DNA of 64,000 bases, from contig NW_025062479.1 of NCBI RefSeq assembly GCF_000002995.4, positions 9,415,721 to 9,479,720 on the forward strand, given 5' to 3'. The DNA is from Brugia malayi (lineage: Eukaryota; Nematoda; Chromadorea; Rhabditida; Onchocercidae). Shown piece by piece: positions 53,766-64,000 of the stretch (position 1 is the first letter of the stretch; each line of letters begins with the position of its first letter). The notes beneath the pieces were generated by a model. The model did not search any database. It was not told the DNA's origin and worked only from the letters and a program-made list of their open reading frames with translations. The translations under genes were made by a program, and so were the position numbers.

Positions 53766-56700
53766 TTATAACAATGGTGACGTAGTTAACTTTGCCCGTT
53801 TCTTGTCCCTAACTTTATTATCAGATTCCTTTTTACTGCTGTCAAATTTAGCAGGACGCTTCACAATTATTCGAGGATTATCGCTAGAGCTCACAGCATC
53901 ACCAACTTCTTTCCTTCTGCTGTCTAGTGTTGATATGCCTCTGAATGTTTTCTTTTGTAATTGCTCTAGCCAAATACAAAAACACCAATCGTATACCAAA
54001 TCAAAATACTCTAATAGTTGCACCAATTAATATTTGTTAATTAATAATAACATCTTTCTGAATATTATAATTTTAGATAGTCGTAATTAATAGTTCAAAA
54101 ATATAAACTTACGTCTTAGCTTGATCTCCTTCCTTTCCTGTTTGGGATGAGGAAATTCTTTTAAAATATTTCAGAAGTGAATTTGGTGGTGAGCTCTCTC
54201 TTTGTCTTTTATCAAATTGATTTAAAGAATTCCCTGAAATTTTCTGATAGCAGTACTTTGTAAAATTCATCACAATATAATAGCAACAATATTTGAAGCT
54301 ACTGAATAATTGGTTCCAGTTATCTGACTGGAAAACTGAACACTCACAGAATCACTTACTGTACTTAGGTCCTTTTCTATCTCGTTCAAATATCGGGGAT
54401 GGTGGAAGTTCAGGTATTTTTTCAGTATATTTTTCACCTAGCGCCACTTCGTCAAACCTGAACAAAATTATTCGAACAACCATGCATGAAACGAAAGCAT
54501 AGAAATGATAAACAATGAATGAAAAATTCTAATATTTTCCTAAGTTGAAGAGTCTTATAAACGTCTAAAACTGAAATTCAACTTAATGCTTAAACTAAAC
54601 CGAAAACAATAGATTAGTACAACAGTTAATCTGAGGGAAGATAGAGATAAGTTTACGATAGTACATAAGTGAAATACAGTTTGATAAAAACTTACATACC
54701 TGATGAAACTAATATAACCTTCCAAAGAACAAATCATCAAAACTCGTCCATCAGGACTCCATGACATATCTGTGAGAGTATCGTACTGAAGATTAGTAGC
54801 ACAAGCCACACATCTGCAGAGTTGGCTATCGAAAATATACACAGTATTCTTCGTTAGTGCAGCCCAAACAATGCGATATGGAAGTCTAAATAGACTTCTT
54901 AGCATTATTTAGAACAATGTTTCGAAGAAATTTTTAACAAATTTCTCAGATCAATTACAGACTGGAAGAAACACATAAAAGAATTTTTTTCTTCTTAATA
55001 AACTCACTACAACATAATTTCATCAAATAAAAACTTACTTTAATGGGTTACCGACAACTTTCTTATGAAGTTTGTACAAGATAGGACAACAAGATATACG
55101 AAAAGTAGCTTTTGAAGAAGGAATAAATGCAGCCGGACGACCTCTAAAAATGTAGATACAAAGTCCCAACTGAAAATGGTACTCAAAAAAAAAGTTCGAT
55201 CAATTTTTAATGGTCCGATTTCCCACTGTTAACCCTTCTGAGGCTGCCTACTTTTTTTACAGATAATGAAATCTTTCGGTATCACGAAATACGATTGTGC
55301 TGAAATGTGAAGTGTCATATATATTAAATTTTCCAAAAGTGATATTTTAGGTCGTCACTGATACTACTGGAAACTTCATGATTGTTTAACAATTATTCAA
55401 AGAAAAATTTTACTTGTAAAACTTACTTCGAAAACTCATGACGACGAAAAATATAGGTCCCTAAAACATTTGAAGAACCCGTCTCCAAAATACCACCTGA
55501 ATGAGATGAGAAGACATAATAACGTAGTAGAAATTTTATGATTTACTCAGAATTCCACAGATGCATATAAGACGCACGAAAGAGATAGAAAAGTTAAATT
55601 GAAATCAGAAATTCTACTTTCTTGTTTATTCTTCCTTCACACATAGGAATAAAAAACCTTGATTCAACATATAATATTAAAAAAAATTTTTTTAACATAC
55701 TTGGTGCAATTAGCAATTCACCGTCAGGTGAGAAATCCGGAATCCTAGAGAAGGACATTAATTGATCATCGTGAAATAACTTGTAACTCTAAAATGAGGA
55801 TTCTTTTTTGGCAATGAAATTTCAGTATCATTCAATTAATATTCCTTAATGGATCAAGCGTAAGTTGCATGTCTTATTTTTCGAAACAAATCAAATTGAA
55901 ACTTACACCAACTGTTAAATTTGATTTTCGTAAAACTGTCTCCGGCAAGCGAACATTTTGGATGCATATTAAACGAGTTCCTTTCTTCCCACACAAAATG
56001 TCCAATTTCCTATCAGTGGACATTGTAACGATATACTTCCCACGTGGATCCCACGCAACACCATTTGGGAAACGTCGATATGACCTCATGTGCCACAAGC
56101 GTCTACCTGTTTACTGTTTTACAAGTTTATTGCTACGACTTTCTTTCTGCAAATTTTTATGCCCCTGTTCATTCCTTAAGAATTAGTCGATATAAAAATC
56201 AACTTTTTGAAGTAAAATAATATTTGACTGAATATCACCTGTATTTGCTTCATATATTGCGAAAGATTCATCATTGGAAACAATGGCAAAACGCTTGCTA
56301 TCCGGACTCCAGCACAAAGAACAAATATCACTATTGTGGCTGAATCGAATTCATTATAAGAAGCATGAACAGTTTAAAAGTCTTACAATATCATCTCATA
56401 ACGAATCACAAAGCAAGATGAGGTTGGGTTTTAATTAAGGACTCGCTTTTTTACGAAAGTGATTGCAAAGAAAAGACATAGTGCTTCATCACTCGGAAAA
56501 ATAGATGAAACACAAACTTCGAGCTATCAAATGTGTTCAATATTTTATGCAAATTTTCTTACCTTAATGGAGTTTTGTATCTGACCCAGTTTTCAACATT
56601 TGAAGGGAAGTCGTCATCTCGTGGCGATATCAGGTTTGGACTGTTCGTATCAATTTTCCAAATGATTATACAACCGTCGCAATCTCCACTCGCAAGGAAT

Positions 56701-57397
56701 TGTCCTTCAGTTTTATAAAAATTATTTGACAAGAAAATTGATAAGAAAAAGATTGATTGATAAGAATTTTCAATATCGCTATACTCTTGATTTAAAAAAA
56801 TACCATCTGGTGAAAAGCGTGCAACATTAACAGTTGTACGATGACCAACTAAATTTGCAATGAAATATACTCCAAGATCTTCAATTCCAAACGGCAACAT
56901 CCGAAAATCCATCTTCCAAATTCGTACTTCTTTTCGTAAGCTACATGTTACCAACTATAATTGCAATAAACATAGATGATCTTTTATTGTGTTAAAATCA
57001 TCTGGAATAGTGTTAACTGGCATTATCAACGCTTAACGTATGATAAATTACTAAAAAGACGAAAAAACGTTATCGGCTCACCTTATAAGATCCGAACTAT
57101 CAAAAACTTATCAAATATATAAAAGAATATTTTAATTATTAAGATAAGATAAACTTCCCTTAATAAAGGCAATATATAGGTATGTTTTAATACGTTATAT
57201 TATCGGTAAAAAACATTGAACTGCAACATAAAAAAGATTAAGGTAAATTAAATAAATTTTACCTTATAAAAATCGACTCCATCGTTCTCCTGTGTTTGAA
57301 AATCCACAGAAAGTAAGGAGTCCCTATCATGCCAAATAATCTCTGGCATATAGTGCAACATTGCTGTTACCTTACTTCTCGCTATATTTTCGGCCAT
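53766..57397 (-). CDS. CHAF1B: Chromatin assembly factor 1 subunit B (CAF-1 p60), WD40 protein
   Basis: CAF-1 deposits H3-H4 behind replication forks; p60 is its WD40 subunit. Exons (high to low): 57397-57263, 56954-56804, 56704-56563, 56339-56239, 56106-55908, 55788-55701, one at about 55500-55435, one at about 55143-55040, 54885-54700, one at about 54459-54360, one at about 54235-54118, and a last exon from about 53965. WD repeats carry VGHRTTVNVARFSPDG, ASGDCDGCIIIWKID, CWSPDSKRFAIVSNDES, GVAWDPRGKYIVTMSTDRK and DMSWSPDGRVLM. The run GRPAAFIPSSKATFRISCCP, then LPYRIVWAA, is diagnostic of p60 and not of other WD proteins. The tail is basic and Ser-rich. Up to the 54118 exon the phases agree. 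The most protein-like frame of the last exon (ending KRAKLTTSPLL) does not join in phase, so the C-terminus is uncertain. Confidence 0.92.
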
Positions 57398-58774
57398 TTT
57401 TATGAAAATTATTTCAACATATTAATTATCGTTTGCAACAGTTCTACTCTTAAAAGACTACTAAATCAGCAATCTAACTGTACTTACTTATGGGTTCCAC
57501 CCTATTTTACAAGTACACTCTTAGTTATTGTAGAGGCAATCTTAACCAATATACAGTAGCAGTGTAATGAAGTGTAAAATAGGGCATTCATATTTCGAAT
57601 AGCTGTTTTGCTAAGTTGAGCCTATTAGTGATATAAGTGCACAGAAATATATCATAACCGTCAAAACTTCTAGAAAAGCCAAGCTAATCACCCACAAACC
57701 ACAACACCTTACACCGCACAAACTCAACACAATAATTTCCCGCTATCTCCTCATTTGAATTACAAAGCCTTATAATTCGTTTCAGCAAAGTTCGGCGACC
57801 TACAAATAATGGCTCCCTGAATTTCCGAAATGCTGATCGATCAAGGTGGGTTGGGTTTAGATTGGGACTTGTTCAGCGCAGTTCGCGCGTTTGCGGAGTA
57901 GCATGGGATGATGGATGAAGAGGAATTGAAGTTGGATTTCGAGTTGAGTGTCAAGTTTGAATTGTATTTCTTGATTTCACACGAAAACAAAGTTTATCCG
58001 CCTAAATTAGAATTAGTTTCTATCCACTGGAACTTGTGAAAATGTTGAAAAAGCAGCACCCTCTTCGCACTTTCACATGTGGTTTGGTTTATGGAAGCAG
58101 ATAAGCCCTAAAGTGTGATTTAAATTTGAAAACTGTTATATACATGTTTATATGTTTAACTGAGTAGTAATATGCAATAATGTTGGTGATGTTATTAAAA
58201 TCTCGGACTCCAGCAGCTAGAGAGTTAATGGGATGCTTCATACCACAAGGAAATTTGCCGTTATTACTTTAAGAAATAAAAAAAAAAGAAAAATAGAATT
58301 ATTACATTAGCAAGTAAATAAATTAATACAGCAAATTAACAGGAACTAGAAAGCGGCGAAAAAAATTTCGTAGGATCAAAATCAGCACGAAAGCAGCAGT
58401 AAACAGACAATGTGTTCCATTATTAAACAGTTTCATTGGCTAACCAAGTTTTCATGAAAATATTCCTCGAAAATAGTTCTGAGAATATTTCTTTGCTACA
58501 TACTCTAAACGCTTTATGAACGACGTGGTAGGACCACTACAATAAATCTGACAAAAGGTTACTGCGTACATAGAATACGATCGGTGAAAATTTCAAGCAC
58601 ATCTGCCATAAATAGGTAACAGATTTTTGTTTCATGCAAACCAGCTGTGATATTTTGGTATTTTACACGCCAATGTAAAGTACTGTAACATGCGCACTCC
58701 TGCCATTTCCAAAGTTTAATGATTAAAGCAAAAGGAATGACTGAGTACCATACAAAGTAATTTTCAAACCTTAA
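57398..58774. other. Intergenic region between CAF-1 p60 and YARS2
   Basis: This is the upstream region of CAF-1 p60 and 3' flank of YARS2, both on the minus strand. It is less AT-rich around 57700-57920. No exon was seen. Confidence 0.4.
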
Positions 58775-61285
58775 TCAACCAATCCATTTAATTAAATGAT
58801 ACTTTCGTTTACCCCAACAAACAAGTGTGATATTTTTGCCATTCAAACAAATCTTGTCGAAATCGATCACTTCATCAGGATTTGTAAACTGTATTCCGTT
58901 CAACTTCAAAGCTCCTGTTTTCATTTTATTTATGCTAGATCCGTCACCACTATGTACTTTGTCCGCTAATTCCCCTATTGTTGAAAACCTGGATCGAAAA
59001 AGCTGCTGTACAGATGCAGTACCGAACTGTTCTTCTATAAACGAAGTTGGCATCTTCCGCAATTCAGAAAGAGAATCTGAAACTGTTCCTTCATACACTA
59101 TTAGTCTCACCACAAACTGATGCTTACACGACCAATAAGAAAAATTACCGCTAAAAAGCATTTTCGAGCATTGTTTTGCAATTTTCAACCCATTACTTCC
59201 ATGTACAAGCTTTGTCAACTCTTCCGCTAATTTCTCTTGAGCGATCCACTTTCCTAAATTTGCTTGGTGCTCCCGTTCAATTTCTTCGATTTCTTCGATA
59301 GTTTGCAAAGAAAAGTGCCTATAAAACAGCAAAACTTAATAGAGTTCGTTGGAAGACAGTTGCATTCATTCATTTCAGAAAACAAGTCAATGCTTTAACT
59401 TCAATCATATATGAATTTCGTTTCTCTATAAGTATTTTTCTATAGAACGTCCAGTGTTCAAAAAATTCAAGAACAAAAAGTTCTAGTTCTCTGAAGTTTA
59501 AACATACATTAAAATATATACTGTTGCTAGCAATGAAAGGATGAATGTAAAACACATAAACTTGCTTTAGCAAGGGAATGATAACTGAGTCTGGTTTCTG
59601 ACGAAAATACTGGTAAAAAGTGAAAGGCGATGTTTTTCGTTCGTCTAGCCATATGTTACTATGTTCTTTTGAAGTTTTGCTGAGTTTTTTCCCTTGAGCA
59701 TCAGTAAGTAAAGGCAAACAAATGCTGGCAGATATCTTCCCAGTTTTCCTTTTTATATAATCGTAACCAGCGTCAAAATGGCCGAGTTGGTCATTTCCAC
59801 CTATCTATAATAATTATAAACACTCATATATATGCATTGTATACTTTTCCATATAAAACACAACAAAACTGACTCTGTTTTCCTATATGCATTTGCACTT
59901 ATATTCAAATTGACTGCCAAGTTTGTAAATAACATAAAATTGTTGTTCAGTGATAAATTCTTGCAGATATTCTCCCTTACTTGAAAGTGACAGTTATAGT
60001 CACGCGAAAGGCGATACCAATCATATGACTGAAGTATCTGATATAAAAATTCAGTGCAAGAAAGGCCTGACCCGTCGCGCATCCGGGATTTGACCATTCC
60101 CAATCTAAGCATATCACCTAATCGAAAATCACGACAGACTTCTAGAAATCGAATGGAGCTCATCTACAAGAAATGACGTGGATGTTTGCAACATAAGTTA
60201 TTGTTATTTCAGATTCACTACTGTAAGTGAATTGCAAGAAACCCAATCTTGCATCTAGCTGAATAAGAACCAACATTAGAGATTTTGCAGTTTTTCAATT
60301 CGAGCAGTGAAATATATACATTCTCTGAAATTCCACATTTCACATCCCAAAGTAAAGAATTCACTGTCAATATAAAAATGTGGATTATGTTATGCTATTT
60401 TAGAAATCTTTCTTGCCTTGCAGTGCCAATCAGAATTATTGACGATCGATAGATGATGCTTCCTCGCTGGGACATTATTTTCTGTGAAATTATTAAATAA
60501 CCTTACTAATTGCAAATTGATTTTCCTAACGTATTGGTCGATTTCATGACCCGGAACAATATTTCGATCTGAAATTTTTTAATACGACGTGGATCTCTTT
60601 TGAAAAGTTGAAGAGTGAAAAAGTAGAGGAAAACAATCGGCAATTAATGGCTTTCGGCAGTCACACCTGAAATCTACGGCTATAACAAGCACGGCACCTG
60701 TAATATGACCACTCGGATCTCCAACATGTGCAGTGGCTCCACCGATCAGGGCAATTGCATGACACCTGTGCAAAGCTGCTCGAAATAAGTTCGTTAATAT
60801 TAGTAAATGACCAATATGAAGGCTCTCCGCTGTAGGATCAAATCCTGAAATAATGAAACAATTTTCTACCATAAAAAAAAGGAACCATATATAGAAATAA
60901 CCAAGCTCAACTATCTTGAATAAAAAGCAGTCCATTGTAAAAGTTACCCACATAATTACCTGCATAAATAACATCGGGGAGAGTTGATACTATTTTAAAA
61001 TCATCACTCGACAAATTTGGTGGATGTGAGGTAGAAATAAGATTTCTTTTCGCAAGGTCAGCGCAAAATTGCTTAATATTTTTTACTGGTGCTGAAGTAG
61101 TAAAAGCACGCTTTAATTCAAATCTGAAAACACTCCCCTTTACTCAGTATACATATGATTAGGCAAAAACAAATAAGCAGAATTTCTTTTAAAGAACAAT
61201 TTTGAAGATTACCTGACCTTCCTATAAGGAATAAATGACAAAACGAGGTCGTCATTTCGGAATTTAACTTCAGCGATCGCAACAT
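58775..61285 (-). CDS. YARS2: Tyrosyl-tRNA synthetase, mitochondrial type
   Basis: It charges mitochondrial tRNA-Tyr. Exons (high to low): 61285-61218, 61123-60960, 60844-60698, 60568-60417, 60163-59981, about 59807-59570, and about 59320-58775. The class I HIGH motif is present in [15 protein letters not shown], then [29 protein letters not shown], the tyrosine/ATP site [15 protein letters not shown] and KMSKS-type GKKLSKT. After [10 protein letters not shown] comes a C-terminal S4-like segment ending [11 protein letters not shown]. The N-terminus is basic with [10 protein letters not shown], a mitochondrial presequence type. This bacterial-type layout excludes the cytosolic enzyme. The intron after 60417 begins with GC rather than GT (AAG then GCAAGA), which keeps frame with the next exon. 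Exon ends below 59800 are approximate. It follows NTAQ1 on the same strand. Confidence 0.92.
60415..60416 (-). other. GC-AG intron donor in YARS2
   Basis: TGC AAG is followed by GCAAGA, the strong form of the minor GC donor. The next exon opens in phase after TTTCTTGTAG. No GT occurs before the in-frame TAA. Confidence 0.7.
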
Positions 61286-61785
61286 TATCAATTTAATTCC
61301 TGAACAAAACCGGTTTGAGATTTCGAAAACACTTGATTTCTTGCGTAACCACAAACAGTAGAACTCCGGAGATTTGACTGCAGTGCATTAAAATCCCATG
61401 TGAAGATAATTTATGAAGTTTTTTCAAATCCAGCAATTTACAATAATTTATTGAAAAATCACCAATGATGAATTTATCTTATGGTTAAATCAAATGACTT
61501 ACACAGCAAGGATATGAACAGCAGTATGCACATGAAAAATTTTGACAACACTTCTAAAGAAAAAAGCACAATAGTGATTTCAAATCATCTAAAGTTATAA
61601 AACGCCTCTACTTTTAATACATAGCCTTAATATCCCTTTTTCACCTATATAAATCCAGTGAAAGAAATCGAACCATGCTAAAAATAAATTATAGATCAAA
61701 TATCAATATTTACGAAGATAAAGTATATAAAAATGAAATTAAGATGACAGATGTATACCTATTTAACAAACATGCATAAGTAAAT
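61286..61785. other. Short gap between NTAQ1 stop and YARS2 start
   Basis: About 500 bases separate two genes on the same strand. No exon was seen. The spacing is compatible with a nematode-type tandem transcription unit, but this is not shown. Confidence 0.35.
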
Positions 61786-63154
61786 TTAACATTCACTTCT
61801 TAACTGTTCATTAATGAATTCACTGAATGAATTTTCATCATAAACTTTGCTGATATTTTCCAACAAATGACTGTCCATCGATATAAAGCTATGAAGGTTA
61901 TTTCCGATGCCTGAAACCAATAAAGAACATTGAATAAAGAACAAAATTCATTGTCATGAACCAACTAGGTTTCAGTTAAACGACGGCTATAAAGGATACC
62001 TGGATCATATATGGGAGGCCAAGGAGGTGGTAGTGCTTTATGATTTCCATTAGTTTCCAACATATGACTTCGGTCAGAAGAAAAATGCTGCAGGTAATGT
62101 GAGCCACTAATAACTCGAAAACACCTGAAACACAAAAAAGTTGGGAGAAAAAAGTAAACTTCGCATAGAATAGCAGATAAAATTTCCGTTCCTTTTCCTT
62201 ATTTTCAAAGTTAAGTTTCTACAACTATCATACAATACTCCAAGTATCAAATATTAGAACCAGTACTTCCCTTTTATCTGGTGCACCTTACGTATGAAAG
62301 AAATGAAACATACCTGTGATAATTCGCATCCAAATTCAGTTCCGGACGAATTGTCTCAGTCCAGTATGTTTGAGCATCACAAGGAAATGTTAACGTTGTA
62401 TCAAAGTCATACACAAATACTAAACCCGACTTTGAGTATAACAAGATTACATGATAATCCTGTAACAAATATTCTAGTAACTAAAAAAAATCTCAAAGAG
62501 GACTGCTTAATATGGCTAAGATACAAAAAAAAAAAAATCTCTAAAGATAAAGATTTCAAAATATGTTCCAAAACTAGTCCTAACCCATATCACGTAGTCT
62601 CGTCCTGCAGCAGCAGCACGTTGTTTCCACAACGGAACCTAAAAATAATGCATATTATTCAAAAAATCATGGGACAGTTTTGTGAAACACTTCAGTAGAT
62701 AATCAAAGCTGATAATTTTTAAAATAAAGCGTCCTCAATTGCAATAAACAAGTGCAAAAATCTATACAAGTAATTGAGCCGTTCATTACCATCCTGTTTT
62801 TGTTGGAAATGAATACAGCACTGCAGCAGTTTAGTTCGTCCAATGCAGATACTTTCTTACATAACTTCCAGATATTTTCTTCACTGTAAATACGAAAGGC
62901 TCACATGATCTAACAGGATATAACTTAAGCTGTATTGAATTCTAACATTTACAACTTACGAGAAAATGAAGCATTTATTTAAATTACAAATGCATAAGTA
63001 GAAACAATCCCCAAAGATCCGAAAGTGAGGCGATATATTTCGATTTAGGTCTGTTCAATCTACTCCTCGAAAAATGTTCGTACCAATACATTGGTGTATA
63101 GTCGCAGTCATATTTGGAAAGAATAATACAGTCCTTCGTTTCACAATTGGACAT
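61786..63154 (-). CDS. NTAQ1: Protein N-terminal glutamine amidohydrolase (6 exons)
   Basis: It deamidates N-terminal Gln to Glu in the Arg/N-degron pathway. Exons (high to low): 63154-63084, 62883-62790, about 62640-62587, about 62461-62314, about 62125-62001 and about 61911-61786, for roughly 205 residues, the normal family length. The catalytic Cys24 codon is split across intron 1 (TG, then T) in YTPMYCEENIWKLC. His76 lies in the hallmark WDYHV, itself interrupted by an intron between W and D. Asp91 lies in FVYDFDTTLTFPC. HYLQHFSSDRSHM and PPPWPPIYDPG match the C-terminal half of the family. All three catalytic residues correspond to human Cys28, His81 and Asp97. The start is the only upstream ATG in frame before the Cys. 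The protein is probably cytosolic, with no signal or membrane segment. Confidence 0.94.
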
Positions 63155-64000
63155 AATTGATGAACCTGAAAAAAAAATAAGAAAACTACAGTTTTCATTT
63201 ATCGAAGGAAAACACTAAAAAGAAAAAATGGAACTACTAAAATTCAAAAAACTTATAAAAAGATTTTAACACAGAATGCTGCAAATAAAAAAATCACAGA
63301 CTAACCAAGATTTCTAAAAAACTAACAAATCAAAAAAAAAAAAAAAAAAAAAAATACAAATTGAAAAAGTGTGAATTTTGAAAGGACCTCCATTTTATAA
63401 AAAAAAAAAAGGAAAAAATATCTCGAATTGTATAGGAAAAGAAAAACAAATCTATACTGCGGCTGGCTGTGGCTACTCTTACTTCATACCCCAATTTTAA
63501 AAAGCTATATGATCAATTAGTCGTCTGACCTATTGGTCATATTAGCCTTCTCAGTTCTACTAAAAATCTAAACACTATTCTATTAATCTGCAAACTTTAG
63601 AAACCCTACGAAAACCCTATTTTCGGAAGTGTATGGGCCCAAATTAATATTGCTTCAGGTTGGTGGTTAAAAGGCTAAAAATCAAATCCGACACCAACAG
63701 ACTTTCCAGTATTGTTTCTTCGTTCATCTCAGTTGGCAGTGTTACGTGTTATTTTTATTTCGGATAAGGATTAGTTCTTTTGGAAGGAGTTCACGGGATA
63801 AATCTGGGAGGTTTATGATATATTCTTCACTTTTCTTCGAACTTCTTCATTCTTCGTTTTTCAGTTCCTTCATCGATTTAAATTTAACGGTAAAGAAGAC
63901 GGCAAGTTTGTGTTTATTGAAGGTTTAGAATTGAGGAAAGGATAGACGAAGGAAAGTTACAAATCTGTTTTCTAACTTCAAAGGAATCTATTAAAACTTG
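63155..64000. other. Upstream flank of NTAQ1, possible exon of a further gene
   Basis: A-rich tracts are at 63331-63353 and 63399-63410. Near 63863 a TTTTTCAG acceptor is followed by 26 open codons on the plus strand (FLHRFKFNGKEDGKFVFIEG, then a stop), which could be an exon of a divergent gene or chance. Nothing else was recognised before the window ends. Confidence 0.25.

Noticed and set aside
58827..59120. 97-codon plus-strand frame
   Set aside because: Antisense to the last exon of YARS2.
62294..62698. 134-codon plus-strand open frame
   Set aside because: It lies antisense to two confirmed NTAQ1 exons, including the WDYHV region, and has a poly-Lys stretch from an A run. It is a shadow frame.

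Overview
The window is eukaryotic nuclear DNA, most likely from a nematode. The sequence is AT-rich. Genes are split into small exons of about 70-320 bp with GT-AG introns, acceptors are mostly of the TTTCAG type, and some acceptors lie just upstream of start codons, as expected for spliced-leader trans-splicing. Gene content also fits: a selenocysteine thioredoxin reductase as in Caenorhabditis, plus copine, RASGEF1 and phospholipid-scramblase families. A spirurid/filarial-type worm is plausible, but the sequence alone does not name the species. I saw no rRNA, tRNA, CRISPR or bacterial operon.

Layout. Plus strand, 2.9-9.2 kb: tyrosyl-DNA phosphodiesterase 1 (TDP1), then the NEDD8 protease SENP8. 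At 10.7-13.2 kb are exon-like fragments with frame breaks, which look like a decaying or unrecognised gene. At 16.3-20.2 kb is thioredoxin reductase with a penultimate in-frame TGA (Gly-Cys-Sec-Gly, then TAA), and a good SECIS hairpin can be folded in its 3' UTR. At 20.2-25.5 kb there is no gene, only a structured, GC-richer patch. Minus strand, 25.6-30.4 kb: a divergent copine (two C2 domains plus a vWA domain). At 30.4-38.3 kb is an AT-rich desert. Minus strand, 38.3-42.1 kb: a RASGEF1-family Ras/Rap exchange factor. At 42.1-50.8 kb is a second AT-rich desert with a strong G-quadruplex motif and a TAATC cluster. Plus strand, 50.8-52.4 kb: a divergent scramblase-like protein. Minus strand, 53.8-63.2 kb, in transcription order: NTAQ1 (N-terminal glutamine amidohydrolase), mitochondrial tyrosyl-tRNA synthetase, and CAF-1 subunit B (p60).

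The genes do not form one pathway. Loose themes are genome maintenance and chromatin (TDP1, CAF-1 p60), ubiquitin-like and N-degron turnover (SENP8, NTAQ1), redox (TrxR), membrane and lipid signalling (copine, scramblase-like, RASGEF1) and mitochondrial translation (YARS2).

The best-supported unusual biology is the selenoprotein thioredoxin reductase, with its candidate GTGA-type SECIS and a glutaredoxin-like N-terminus lacking the CxxC site. Exon junctions were built by hand from reading frame and GT/AG phase. TDP1, SENP8 and TrxR close in phase throughout. Unresolved junctions elsewhere are stated in the entries.
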